Under the pieces are notes generated by a model. That model had not been told where the DNA came from. It was given only the letters and a program-made list of their open reading frames with translations, and searched no databases. This document shows, in pieces, positions 1 to 13,566 of a DNA stretch of 64,000 nt (position 1 is its first letter; each line of letters opens with the position of its first letter). The stretch covers positions 15,430,347 to 15,494,346 of the forward strand of contig NC_085047.1 of assembly GCF_963662255.1 (NCBI RefSeq), written 5' to 3'. Origin of the DNA: Cinclus cinclus. Lineage: Eukaryota; Chordata; Aves; Passeriformes; Cinclidae. Position numbers and translations under genes: made by a program.

Positions 1-1009
1 TCGTCACTGACTATCTGGCCAGAGAGTTGCACGGTGACTGATAAAGCCAGATGTGAGCCATACATAGCTGTACTGCCTTTTGAACTTCCCTGAAGTTCCT
101 CTATTTCCATCTTAATCTCCATGAAAGAAGTGAACCCAATGGAGCTAGGAAGTAGATGGATCTACATGGAAACTAGTTGCTTTTTGCTGCCCTATTCTTT
201 GTGGCATGCTGGTAGCTGCACAGAGATAAGGACAGGCAGAAGAGATGTAGTTCAATTTTAAAATATACACTGACAATTAAGTCTCATGTTTCTAGCTCTC
301 CCCTTTGCTGTCCTTACTTGGAGAAGGATCCCAACTCAGATGTGACCAAAACCTGTCTAAACATTGCAGTTACGGATGTTCAGGTGGTGGAACAGTCACC
401 ATCTTTTTGTAGAATGTGAATAGGTTAGGAAAGGTGCTGACTAATAAATAACCTGATACTCTTTCAGTGCCTTGCTCTGGCTTTTTCTGAGAATATCTTG
501 GCAATCACATTGCAGGCTTTTGGGCTTCAGTGTTGCGACTGCTGCTGCCATCATCCTCTCCCAGTAGATGTGGAAATACACCATCTTCAGTGTGAAAGAG
601 GTTGTAGGATTCCTCTTACCTGCTCTTAAGTCCCAAAGTTCCTCTGCTAAAACAGCCCTTAGCTAGTGGTATGCGTTGGGTGGATTTTTTGTCATGGCCT
701 GGTTTGATGTTTCTAAACAGGAAAGACTTGCACCTGTAAGACTTGGCACTTCATACCCAGCAGGCAGCCAAGACCAGGCAGGCATCCCCTCTGGCTTTGG
801 GCAGGCAAATCCAGGTGGCCTAAGGCCAAGATGAGTAAATAGGAACTGGAATGGGACCTCAAGAGTGCCTCTGTGTGCTTAATTAAGCAGCACTAAAATG
901 GATGAACAGTTTAACAAGTGTCAGCCTTTTTGGCTTGAAGACTTTGGGTTGGAATTGTGCTGTGGTGGCTTCCTGAGAAGTAGCGATGGAGATGAAAACT
1001 GGGATCTGG

Positions 1010-1018
1010 TTTTTTTTG

Positions 1019-1054
<36 letters not shown>

Positions 1055-1074
1055 GGTTTTTTTTTTTTTTTTTT
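1010..1074. repeat. poly-T tract interrupted by GGG
   Basis: Runs of 8, 33 and 18 T are separated by two GGG triplets. It lies in intron and is probably length-variable. An open frame of poly-Phe that crosses it is an artefact. Confidence 0.95.
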
Positions 1075-1613
1075 CCTATTTTGAGAGGTTCCTTGGGGGT
1101 TTTTATTGGTGGATCAGACTTTTGGACAGATCTCTTCCCAGGAATTTTACCTCTATGGTGCTGAGCTGTATGGGAACTGAGGCTATTGAATCTTTAGAAC
1201 ACTAAACTTACAAGCCTTCCTTTTGCCAAGATCTGTAGCAGAGACTGGCATGGATGACAGCAATTTGAAATGGTCCATGAAGCGTAAGAGCAGTATGAGT
1301 TGAGTGTTTGTAAACTGCTAGATTAGTAGTCTGCTGCTCTGATCTTCAATTTTCTTAATTTGCTGTACGCAATAAGCTACCTCTGCAGTGGCACATTTTT
1401 AGCGTACATCTATTGCTAGCTCTTGATCAAATTTGGTTTCAAAGCGCTTTTGAGAGGAATTACATAAAGCTATGTGGGGCTTAAAAAGTATTTTTATCCT
1501 GCCTCTTTATTTGTGACAGTGTGTAAAAGGTGATATCAATGAAGCAATACAGAGAAGTCAGAACACAGTCCTGTTCCTTTTTCTGGCTATGAAATGGATG
1601 AAAACCAGCATGT

Positions 1614-1835
1614 TGTAGAATTGTAGAATGGTTTGGATTCAGAAGGATGTTTAGAGATCATCCAGTTCTGCCTGCCATGGCAGACCAGGTTGATTTAAGC
1701 CCCATCCAACCTGGCCTTGAACACTTCCAGGGACAGGGCACCCACTACCACCTTGAACAACCTGTGCCAGTGTTTCACCATCCTCATTGTAGAAAATGTC
1801 TTCCTTATCTTTACTCTAAATAGCCAAGTGCCACC
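1614..1835 (-). mobile_element. CR1 LINE fragment, 3' end
   Basis: This is an antisense CR1 3' segment. It starts at TGTAGAATTGTAGAATGG and contains the diagnostic blocks CATCCAACCTGGCCTTGAAC and CAACCTGTGCCAG, both well diverged. It is 5'-truncated like most CR1 copies. Boundaries are approximate. Confidence 0.9.
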
Positions 1836-2673
1836 AGAGGAGAATCTAAGTGATTTACTGGTGTATACCTGAAAATTTTAAGGAGGATTTGGTGAACATC
1901 AAGACTGTTTATTTTTGTTACACCTTTGTCCTGGATATGGCCATGAGAATGGTGCTGTGAGTTACTTTCTTACTCAGCCTGGGCAAGGATTTTGGTGAAT
2001 GCAATCATGTCTCTAAAATCCTCAGAACTATCCAACCACACCAGGGAAAGTCAAGGCAGAATTTTGACTGAGAGCAAATGAAACAGATTAAAGATCTTGT
2101 AGTGAGGAAAATGTGCTAATAAATTTGCTTGTTAAAGCAGGGCACAGTAGGGAATGCATTGATGTCCAAGAGGCTGCAGAACACTCGTGAGAGCATTACG
2201 ACTCTCCCTGTTAGGTGGGAGTTTTCACTACTGTAGCTGCAGAATTCTGCTCCTCTTGGAAGAAAACTCAGATCTGAATTTGAGGGTGGCTTCCAGGAGG
2301 AGAGTGCTGCAGTGTGCAGCTTTGAAACATGAGCCACCTGAATACTGGCTGGTGTTCCACCTCCTTCCTCCATTGCATAAGCCTGTGCTCTGCTGTCACA
2401 AGCACTTTATCAGCTGTGTGGCCTTGAATGGAAGAACACAGTCAAGTGGAGAGCAACTGGTCTCTTTTTGGGCGGAGCCTGGAACACATTCAGTCTGAAT
2501 TTGTGCATCTTCCTTTTCAGTTTTTAAGTGTATCCTGGTCTTTGGCTTGCTCACTGTCTCAGAGTGAGAATTGATACTTCTGTAAAGATTTGTTAGGAAA
2601 AGGCTGTTGAATTCTACTGGTGTTACTGTCCACCTGGCAGGAGTTATCTTGACATGTTTATGCAGTTCAAATT

Positions 2674-2692
2674 ATGCAAATTTGATTTGCAT
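2674..2692. promoter_or_regulatory. inverted pair of POU octamer motifs (candidate enhancer)
   Basis: ATGCAAAT at 2674-2681 and its exact reverse complement ATTTGCAT at 2685-2692 are separated by TTG. ATGCAAAT is the consensus octamer bound by POU factors such as Oct-1. Two perfect sites in palindromic order within 19 bp are seen directly. Function as an intronic enhancer is inference. Confidence 0.4.
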
Positions 2693-3129
2693 CTAATTTT
2701 CGTTTTTGACTAAATACAGTGTCTTGGATATAATTCTGTGTGCCCTTCCAGCAAGGTTTCTGTAATCACAAACTGAGAACAGAAAGAAGTTTCCTTTGTA
2801 ATTTGCCTCTTTTTTTTTTTTTTTAATATTAAAAAAAAATCAACCCAAATATCCATCTGTTTAACCGGAGATAAATCTGGAATAAAAGAACTGAATTGAA
2901 ATAAAAGAACTAGCAACATCTCACATTTTGTTGCTTCATTTCTCAAAAAAATTGAATTGTGCTTTAAGGCTCTCCTCTTCCATTCATGCCGTGTGAGTAT
3001 TGCAGGTGATCCATGTCCTAGCTAGTTTCCGTAAACATTCCTCAAACTGGAGGCTGGAACCTGCCTTGCTGCCCATTTGATAGACATGTTTTTTTCCTTT
3101 TCTTCTCTGTTTCCAAGCTGCTCAAAGCA

Positions 3130-3157
3130 TTTATGGACTGTTGTTTATGGACTGTTG
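3130..3157. repeat. 14-bp tandem duplication
   Basis: TTTATGGACTGTTG occurs twice head to tail (3130-3143 and 3144-3157) with no mismatch. It is intronic and no function is apparent. Confidence 0.9.
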
Positions 3158-4060
3158 CAGTCCACAAATTCACACGGACTTGATTATTTTAAAGCTTAAT
3201 TTGAGTCTTAAATGTGTAAGACTTAAATGTAGACTCTCCAGTGCAAGCATAAGGCTTACACCTAAGTGAATTACATGTGTAGCACTCCATACTGTTTGAA
3301 AGAATGATGGAAAATTATCTGTGCTGCAATAGCACTGTCTTGTGTGAGTTTATTGTAGCATTGTCTCTTGTAGAGATTTGATGTCACAAATTACTAATTC
3401 AGACTTGCATTTTATTCTTTTCCTACTCCCTACTCTCTTTTCTTGCCCTACATCTGTTTTTGACAAATTGTAGGTATAGGTTTCTGAAGAAATTGGAAAG
3501 GGAGTATATGATTATCAATTAGCAATTTTTTCTTGTGGGAAAGCAGATGTAGCAAATGATGGTTTAAGGGGTTATGAAAAAAGTCTTAAAGCTGGCTGGC
3601 ACTCTCCAGAATCTAAATTTGTGGACAGATACAAAGTAGTGTGCATTCTGGTTTCTGAATTTACTAGAAAAGTCTTTCATTATTTTTTTCTTAGTAATAG
3701 GTTTGGGTGCTTTACTTCCAGGACCCTCTAGGTCACTTATTGCCAGAAGTGTTCCATTCTATTTTCTAAATCCCATGTAGTAATAATTCTCAGTTTAAAT
3801 TTAGTCTTGCTGTAAACTAAGGTTGTTCTGGCTAATATGACCAGAACCATTTATTTTTCTTGTGAGAAGTAACTGTAGTATGTGACTACTATAATTAATT
3901 GATGCATTTATGGCTTAAAGTTCTGTACATGAAAAATCCAGATGTGTCTGATAGAAAATAGATATTGGGAGTGGATGACAGAAGTGAAAAATCATGTATC
4001 AACTGTTTGATAAAGCTGAGACTCTTTTATTAAGGTAAATACAAGCATATGTTATCTTAA

Positions 4061-5150
4061 TGTTGGGGTTTAGGATTTTTCCTTTTGTTTCTTTCTCTCG
4101 TGGTATTTTTGTCCCATCTGTTGCTAAGAGACGATAATGACCAGTACTTAAAAGAGACAAAAGATGTAGCCAAGGGGGAGGGGGAATAGTGCAGCTGGCT
4201 GAGCTATTGTAGCTGAGGGGTATTCTCTTGGGAAGGGCAGGGATATCTCCAGATTTTGGCTATTGGGGTGAGGGGCTGAGCTCTGCTTCTCTTGTGCTCT
4301 AGCTCTCAGGATCAGAGGAGGGACAGGCAGTCTGTGGTCCTTGCCCAGAGGATTCTCTGCCACTGTGGAGCTTTTGTCCTCCCACTGTTTCTCCTACCAT
4401 GGGTGAGCCTTTTCTCGTTAGAGCAGCTGTTGAACTGGGACCTTATTAACACCTGATCTGACTGGAAAGGACCCTCACCATCTGTGTGGGTGCCTCCGGG
4501 AAAAACCCAGCAGCCTGACCCCTTCCCCACACCTGGAGGACATGTCTCCCTGGCTGCGTTCTGCAGCCATGCTCCCCTTGTCTTTGCTGTTGCCTCAGCC
4601 TTTTCCACTACACTCTAACCCAGCGGCCCGGGTCCACCCAACCTCTGTGGCTCCTGCTAAGGCTGTGGAGTTTTCTGCTATGTTTTTTTTTCCATCCCGG
4701 GGGCGTGTGCCTGCCTCTGCCATCCCAGCCACTGCTCTGAGGTTGCTGCTGCAGCCTATTTTATGCCATCCAGCCCACCCGCCATTCCCATGGGAAGTAA
4801 ATGCAACTGAGCTCATTCCACAGCGCCCCCTGCAGGAGCGGGGGAATCATCGCACCTGCCCTGCCCGGCCGGGAGCCACCAGCGCCCCTGCTGGCTGTGC
4901 CTGGAACTGCACCCAGGGGAAAGGGCCTGACAGCCCGGAGGAGGCTGTGCTTGGGATCCTGATGTTTGTTTGTTATTGCTGCTGCTAGTTATATATATAC
5001 ATACTAGTAATGAACTGTTATTCCTTTTCCCAGATTTTTGCCTGAAAACCCTGTCATTTCCAGGTTGTAATAATTTGGAGGGAAAGAGGTAATTTTTCCA
5101 ATAAAAGGGAAGTTCCACCTTCCCTGACAGATCCCTGTCTTTCAAACCTA
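4061..5150 (+). mobile_element. ERV LTR, probably solo, ERVL-like
   Basis: It begins TGTTGGGGTTTAGG at 4061, a start I associate with avian ERVL-type LTRs. It then runs through a GC-rich block at 4150-4990 unlike the neighbouring AT-rich intron. Near its end it carries AATAAA (5100-5105) followed by CCTGTCTTTCAAACC, a motif remembered from the same LTR class. TTAA flanks both sides (4057-4060 and 5151-5154), but the expected terminal CA is not intact, so the right edge is uncertain. No gag, pol or env reading frame is seen. Open frames inside the GC-rich part are not recognisable proteins. Confidence 0.65.
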
Positions 5151-5633
5151 TTAAGTAATAGGCATAACTCTCGCTATACTCCAGCTTTCAGGTTTTTAGA
5201 GATTGCAGATGGAAATGAACTTGCTATACAAACTAGTAAATCAATGGACTAATGCTTGACTAAGTGAGACTAGGATATTGCAGCGTGTTGTGAAGCAAAG
5301 TGCTCCAGCTGAACCTTCAAACTTTCTGCAGGCTTAAAGAGAGTGAATGTATTCTTACAGCACAGTTGAAGTCTGAAGTTGTAAAGTCAAGTTATGTTAG
5401 ACCACTGCACTGTTCAGTCCTGGGAAGTAAGGAAAGCTGATTGATCTTGCAAACAAGACAAGAACATTATGTCAGAGAAATCATGTAATGATAAAGAAGT
5501 CCAAAACTTGGTAACCATTTTTTTTCCCCGTCCCCATCCAAGCTGGTACGTGAATTGGATTGATTGGTGGAGCCCTGTATGCTAGAATGGTTTCAAATCT
5601 TACAGCCAAAGTAGAAAGTGGGTTGTGGGCTGC

Positions 5634-5661
5634 TTTTTTTTTTTTTTTTTTTTTTTTTTTT
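5634..5661. repeat. poly-T tract
   Basis: An uninterrupted run of about 28 T, followed by a G-rich stretch. It is intronic and probably length-variable. Confidence 0.95.
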
Positions 5662-8534
5662 GGGAGGAGGTGGGGGAGGGCAGTGGTTATTAGGGAAAGC
5701 AATTTGATGTAAGACTTGAAAAGCCTTGAGGAAATAAGCCAGATACCCTGTATTTCAGGTACCTGGGGTCTAGAAAGTGGAGAGATGGTGAAATTTTATG
5801 TGCTGGTCCTTTGTAGACCGAGTAGGGATGCAGCTTTTGTTAGACTTCGTTTACAATACATGGATTGCACTTTTAACGTATCCAGCTGATTTCTAAACTG
5901 TCAGAGGAAGGGAGAGTGTTTTGTGTCTTTTTAATCTCCCTCATCCCAGAAAGCAGGTGCTTTGGGAATGGAAGTAGAACAGCAACCTTGTGGATCTCTA
6001 CCTCCAATAAGTTAGGATGCTCAGGAATTTTAATGTCTGCCTTGCTTTCCAGTTCTTTCCCAGGCAGCAGCATGAAACTGGCCTGATGTTGGACAATTGC
6101 ACAGCAGCTCTCAGGGCCCCAGGCAACAACAGTAAATCTGTCACACTTCACGTTCCAGTTGCTCTGCTTCTGGCTGACAATGGCTGCAGACACTGGATGA
6201 CAACACTGTTGGCTAAGCTATCCCTTTAAAAATGCTAGTTTCTGCTGTAACTGGTTTGGCTTTCGCAGTTACTGGAGGAAATCTGGTAGCAGGCCAATGG
6301 CCTCTTCAAGCCCTCAATTAGCTTTTAAAGTGCTATGGAATTGCTAATTTTAATAAAATACATTAAAAAATGAAGTCTTGGGCAATGTAGGAAGAATCTC
6401 ACATTGGCTGATGGCATGTAGGTGATGTCATCAGTTGGCTTATTGTTGACAGTTATTAAACCAAGCAGGATTGTGCTCAAAGCACAGCTTGTGCTGACTA
6501 AGCTGTAGCATTGGGCCTGCATTTAGCCTAGAAATGGAACCAAGATGTGGTCAGTTAGGGTTGAAGTTTCTCTCTTTATTCTGTATACATTTTAATCCAG
6601 ATTTATGGCCTCAGCTTGCTGATTTCCATTGGTGCAATAATAATTGCTTCCACCAAAGTCTGCTTGTGCAGAAGTGATAGACAAAATTTCCATGTTGGCA
6701 TTCTTACATGGCTTAGTTTGTATTCCCCTTGATGGATGATAAAAGATTTCCATGTAGGGACTTTTTTTTGGCTGAGAAAAAAAAAATCTGTTGATAGTTG
6801 CTGCTTTCGTGACATGAAGTCCCTAAAATTTTAATCTTGGAAGATTTAACTTTGGATGTGATCATGTTACCATTTTAAAGTTTTTGCAGCAACAGTGGAT
6901 GTACTGGGATTGAGTCAACCAATATCAGTAATTTTTCTGTCTTGCAGTGTAAATGGCCCTATTTGGCATCAAAGCAGCAAAGTTTACTGTGAAAAGAACG
7001 AGTGGATGATGCTTGGCTTAAAAAGAAATAAATTTCTTATTAAAACCAGATTTTATTGCTGAATTATTTGGTATAGCAGTTTTCGTATGTCAGAAATACA
7101 TATTTTAGATACTGATTCACCCAGTTGAACGAGTATTCCGCTATATGTATTGCTTTGCAAAGTCAGTCTCTGTAAATGCTTGTTCCTTATCTTCTGAGCA
7201 TGCATAGGAGAACTACACAATTTGTAGGTTGTTAATGAGTGTTGATCAAATTACTGTGAGGACCTCACATGGTAATTGACCTTTCTAACAATTTCTCCAT
7301 TACATAAATACTCTTTCATTGAGTAGAACACCTTCCAGGAGGTTTTGCTGCCTTCTTGGGGTGTTGTGAAAACTTGTAAGACTGTCTCGTCATCACCTAA
7401 TGGTCTAAATCGAGAATGTTCTTCCAGTGTTAAACTACATGAAGAGGAAGGGGAAATGTTCATTCAGTCACTACTCTTTACCAAAAAGTTTTAACTTGAG
7501 TAAGGCTTCCTTATATGTAGAAGGAAAACATTACAGACTTTAGGGAAGAAACAAGTTGAAAAATGTGGAAGTAGAAAACTTAGATCCTGCTGGATGACAT
7601 GCCAGCAGAGCTCTGAGTGATGTTCAGGATGGTCAGCAAACCTTGGCTTTGATCTGTGTAACCACATGTTCCATAGGCAACAGCCTCAGGATGCATTCAC
7701 CAAGGTGGTAGGTGTAAGAAGTAGTTCCCAGTAGGATGAAGGATTCCAGGAGGTCTCAGTTCTTCATTAGTTGTGTTAGACTGAGCCCTTGAAACTGAAG
7801 AGAAACCAAATAAATTACTTAGGTTTTTGTTTTAAATTATGCTGTTATTGGTATTTAGGGGAAGGAACAGTGTGAAGGAACTGAAGGCATCTGGTGACTT
7901 AAGTGCATTCATTTAGAACTGTAACATGTAAAAGTCCTAAATCACAAGATCTTGTTTGTTAATATTACTAGCACTGTTTGTTTCCATGTACAACTCCTCT
8001 GTTTTTTCTAATAAATACAAAAATTTCTACTCTGTGTTAATTTCAAGAAAGATGTTAATGTTTCTCTTAGACCTGTTTTTGCTGTCTTTTTCCTCTGGCT
8101 GTTTTTTTTTCCCCAACAAGTATGGCAAATAATTAGTTTTCTCTCTTCAGAAGCCAGGGCTAACAGTCAGTAATGCATTATCATAATCTTTTCATGTTTT
8201 CAAACATGATTCAGTTAAAAAACCTGTGTTTTTGCTAGAGAAGGGCCCATTAGCATAGTGGGAAATACTGAAGAGTGTTTCATGGTCTTGGCTCGGTAGC
8301 TGTGTGTTAGCTAAAGGATATTTGCACTTTTTCTAAAGCTGACCTCTGTTAACAATGCTTGTGTGTGTCTGTCTTCATGTTAATGGTGATTTAACTTAAG
8401 TGAGATACCCCTAAGTACCTGCTCTCTCACCTGCAGCCTGGTCAGCATCTGTTGAATTGAAAAATTGAAGAGGAGATTTTGATACTTGCTTGAATTTAAA
8501 GACTTGGTGGTTTTCTTCCTACACTATTAAAGTT

Positions 8535-8765
8535 ATCACAGAATTGTTTGGGGTTGTGGGACCTTAAAGCTCATCCAGTTCTATCCTCCTGCCATGGGCA
8601 GGGGCACCTTCCACTAGAGCAGGTTGCTGCAAGGCCCATCCAACATGACCTTGAACACTTCCAGGGATGGGGCAGTCACAGCTGCTCTGGGCAACCTGTG
8701 CCAGGGCCTTGCCATTCTCACAGGGAGGAATTTCTGCCCAATAGCCCATCTAATCCTTCCTTCCT
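8535..8765 (-). mobile_element. CR1 LINE fragment, 3' end
   Basis: This is an antisense CR1 3' segment starting at TCACAGAATTG. It contains CCTGCCATGGGCAGG, CTTGAACACTTCCAGGGATG and GGGCAACCTGTGCCAGGGCC. It lies about 120 bp before the first coding exon of the window. Confidence 0.93.
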
Positions 8766-8835
8766 TATGCTTCCTAATTTGATAATTGGAATGGAAGCTG
8801 ATGGTCTGAGTTTGCATTCCTGCTGCTGGTTTTGA

Positions 8836-10845
<2,010 letters not shown>

Positions 10846-10972
10846 AAGAAGGAGAGTGAATGTTTACAGTTGAAGATCCTGGTGCTACGTAATGAATTGG
10901 AGCGACAGAAGAAGGCCCTTGGTCAAGAAGTAGCCTTGTTGCATAAGCAAAAAAGTACTTTGCTTGACAGAG
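10846..10972 (+). CDS. UVRAG: UVRAG coding exon (presumed exon 8), coiled coil
   Basis: 127 bp: 42 full codons plus one base of a split Glu codon. The protein reads [20 protein letters not shown] and then continues through a VALLHKQ segment to LLDR. It continues the coiled coil that binds Beclin 1. In human UVRAG this exon begins with an uninterrupted A10 tract that is a frameshift hotspot in mismatch-repair-deficient tumours. Here the same codons are AAG AAG GAG, so the tract is absent. The same change places three AG dinucleotides in register at the acceptor (TAG AAG AAG), which could allow in-frame loss of one or two Lys. The donor GTGAGT is strong. Confidence 0.95.
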
Positions 10973-11900
10973 GTGAGTGTAGAAACCTTAGCCTAGTTAA
11001 TGACCAGAATCAAAGTGCTGGTTTCTTTTCTGTTTTCATTGTCTGGTTGTAGTGTGCTCATATTTTTTCTTTATCTGAAATTTGCAGCCAGGTATAATTC
11101 TTCACTTTCTGTGTTGTATTGAGTTTTAGACTAGTTTCAGCAGTTTCTGATATCTTGTCTCTAAACTTCTAAATAACTATGACACCTCCCCAAAGCAATC
11201 TTTAATTTGGGTTTAATTCACATTTTATAAGAACATCAGAAGAACTGCAGTATAGTACTGTAAACATTGTCATGATAAAAGGATTTCATAATGTCATGAG
11301 GGAAGTTGCTGTACCTGTGATTTGGATTCGGTTCTAAGTATTAGAAGACAAAAATCCCTCTTAGTATTTTGATGTGCAAGTGGCAGATTAAATGCTCGGT
11401 CATCTTGGTATCATACTTTACTGGGCAAATATCCTACAGTGAAAAGCTGTGTCACTGCCTCTTTGGAGCTCACCAAGGCCAAGCTAAATGTGTTTGATCT
11501 TGTTGCAGGCTTTTTGTTTTCAGTACATAGTTGAGTCTGAAGTATTTAGCCACTGCTAAAAAGGATGGTTTTTATCATGCACTTTATTCTGGTTATGCAA
11601 GTACTGAGACCCCATAGTTAGATTACTGCACTGTGTGGTTGTGAGAGGAATAGATACTAAAGGAGGGTAAAATCTGATGGGTTGTGTTTAGCTGGTGAAT
11701 GGTGTGTAGTGCCTGAAGACAGGTGTTCCTCCTGTGCTGACATTCTCTAGTTTAGGAGCATAATATGGAAAATGGGAGTGTAAGAATAAGTGGAAGATTA
11801 TTGCCAACTTTTTGTCAGTATCTACTTTCAAAACTTTGGATAGCTAAGAAAAGACTTCATACTGTTTGTTTTTTTTTCCCTCATTCCTTATGTTGCTTAG
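10973..11900 (+). other. UVRAG: UVRAG intron, no recognised repeats
   Basis: This is a 0.93-kb intron with a GTGAGT donor and a TGTTGCTTAG acceptor. An 11-T pyrimidine run precedes the acceptor. Nothing else was recognised. Confidence 0.9.
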
Positions 11901-11985
11901 AAAATGCATTTGGGACTGAATACCAGAAACTTGAAGAGCATAATGAATGTCTGTATGAATTAAGAAAGGAATGCACTGCTAAGAG
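11901..11985 (+). CDS. UVRAG: UVRAG coding exon (presumed exon 9), coiled coil
   Basis: 85 bp: two bases completing Glu, 27 codons, and two bases of a split Arg codon. It reads NAFGTEYQKLEEHNECLYEL and then RKECTAK. The ELRKECTAKRE motif across the junction matches mammalian UVRAG exactly, whereas the first half is the most divergent stretch of the coiled coil. Borders are TTGCTTAG and GTAAAA. The donor lacks the +5 G, so it is weaker than the other donors in this cluster. Confidence 0.93.
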
Positions 11986-12457
11986 GTAAAAGGACCTATG
12001 TTTGTTCTGTAATTGGAAAAAAAGATAAGCTTGAGAGTAAGCCGTTGAAAATAGGACTTCTGGCACCAAATTCTTCCTCATGTTGCCCGAAAACTTCTGT
12101 TAAAGACATTCCTGCTACAGTTTGTAGATATCTAAAGTGGTAATTACCAGCAGTAAGTCTAGAAGAGAACAGATGTTTGGTTGTACATGTGGAGTCTGAT
12201 AGGACTCTTAGGTATGTTTTATTGTAACACAGCTTTGTAATACCTGATTCTTACAGTCCAAATATATCCATAGTGTATGGTATGCCTGAAAACAAAAATT
12301 AGTTTTGTGTGCTGTATTTTATTTTGGGGTGGATTTACCTAACTTTTTGGGGGATAGCACGTGGTAATTGGAAAGCTGCAGAAGGGATAGGACAGCTTGT
12401 TACCTTTATTTGGAGCTTTTGAAGAAAATAATGGTTTTGGAATCTCTTTCCCCAAAG
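11986..12457 (+). other. UVRAG: UVRAG intron, no recognised repeats
   Basis: This is a 0.47-kb intron. It ends in CTTTCCCCAAAG, an A at -3 acceptor, which is unusual among these exons. No repeat or RNA gene was recognised. Confidence 0.9.
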
Positions 12458-12545
12458 AGAACAGTTTTTGAAGACAAATGCCCAGCAGACTATTCGGTGC
12501 AAGCAGTTGCTGTCGGAGCTATCCTACATCTACCCTATTGATTTG
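12458..12545 (+). CDS. UVRAG: UVRAG coding exon (presumed exon 10), end of coiled coil and SYIYPI motif
   Basis: 88 bp: one base completing Arg, then 29 codons reading [20 protein letters not shown] and LSYIYPIDL. The LSYIYPI motif is a conserved hinge of the UVRAG/Atg14/Vps38 family (Pfam ATG14 family) linking the coiled coils to the BARA2-like domain. The exon ends in phase 0 before GTATGT. The acceptor is AAAG followed by AGAAC, so a competing AG sits 2 bp downstream. Its use would shift the frame. Confidence 0.95.
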
Positions 12546-13126
12546 GTATGTTTTCAACATTCTGACAATCTCCTTAATGTGAAATGGACTTCCTATTTAT
12601 TACACTGCAAACAAATATGCTTTATTTGTGACAGAATCTGCTCTTTGCTCATTCTGTTTATTTCAGCTTTTTCTTACATTTGGTCTTTAGATTACAAACT
12701 TTACAGGGAAGGAACTTTAGACCAGCACCTCTTAAACAGTGTCCTCTGTGAAAATAGAATAGCTATAATTTAATGGATATTTTCCACTTTTTGTATAGTT
12801 TCATAAAAGTAACCCTGACAGTAGGCTAGCTGAGTGCACAGAAACATATGTTAAAATGTTAAGCTTCAAAATCTTTTATATAATGAATTAGTATAAAGCT
12901 CTTCACTCTTTAAAAGTGGTGCATTTATTTTCCAAATTGTGTGAGATGTGGATTAAAATACTGTGTCAGTCACTCTTAGTTTCGTTGAATATTTAGTTTT
13001 TTGATTTTTATTTTATTGTTTGTTAGCTTTGTTGTCATGTTTTATGCAGGTTTTGGTGTTATGCAGGTTTTGGTGTTATGCATGTTGTTTTGTGCTCACT
13101 TTCCACTGTTGATTTTAAATTTACAG
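12546..13126 (+). other. UVRAG: UVRAG intron with a 17-bp minisatellite
   Basis: This is a 0.58-kb intron. It contains about three copies of a 17-bp unit at 13042-13092, just upstream of the TTTACAG acceptor. Nothing else was recognised. Confidence 0.9.
13042..13092. repeat. 17-bp tandem repeat, about 3 copies
   Basis: TTATGCAGGTTTTGGTG is repeated exactly at 13042-13058 and 13059-13075, with a degenerate third copy to 13092. It lies 35-85 bp upstream of a coding exon, in the usual branch-point to pyrimidine-tract zone. Confidence 0.85.
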
Positions 13127-13187
13127 AATAACCAAAAGGATTACTTCGTTTGTGGAGTCAAGCTTCCTAATTCTGAAGACTTTCAAG
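13127..13187 (+). CDS. UVRAG: UVRAG coding exon (presumed exon 11), start of BARA2-like domain
   Basis: 61 bp: 20 codons reading NNQKDYFVCGVKLPNSEDFQ plus one base of a split Ala codon. The DYFVCGVKLPNSEDF stretch matches mammalian UVRAG. It begins the C-terminal globular, membrane-associated part of the subunit (BARA2-like). Borders are TTTACAG and GTAGCT. It is the smallest exon in the window. Confidence 0.95.
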
Positions 13188-13411
13188 GTAGCTGCATGTT
13201 CTTAATGTAGTTGTTACAGCTAACACTGCTTCTGAACTTAGTAAAATTAAGAAAACTAGTAACAATAGCTTGGGGTCCAAATTTTTGACCAGAAAGATCT
13301 AGACTAGAAGAAAACTTACAAATTATTTGTTGGTACTTGCTAACTAAAGCTAAGGAGATTTATTTTGACTCTTAGTAAAGCACCTCTGTGTTCTAAGACT
13401 GCATATTGAAA

Positions 13412-13566
13412 CGGTGGAACAGGTTACATGGAGAGGCAGCGAAGTCTCCATCCTTGGGGATGCTCAGAACCCAGCTGGACACAGTCCTGGGGACTACCTG
13501 CTCCGAGCACGGGGTGAGGACTTTGCTATTCCCAGAGGTGCCTTCCAAACCCAGTGGTTCTGGAAA
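13412..13566 (+). mobile_element. CR1 LINE fragment (divergent subfamily)
   Basis: Sense-strand CR1 3' segment: GGTGGAACAGGTTACATGGA, then GTCTCCATCCTTGGGGATGC, ending near AGAGGTGCCTTCCAAACCC. The wording differs from the common copies in the window and resembles another CR1 subfamily whose 3' part reads 'gtctccatccttggagat'. Confidence 0.8.

Noticed and set aside
898..1164. 88-codon open frame with a long poly-Phe run
   Set aside because: It is a read-through of an interrupted poly-T tract, with no protein similarity and no splice context.
4148..5145. Several open frames on both strands up to 148 codons
   Set aside because: They lie in the GC-rich core of an LTR where stops are rare by composition. 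None resembles gag, pol, env or a host protein.
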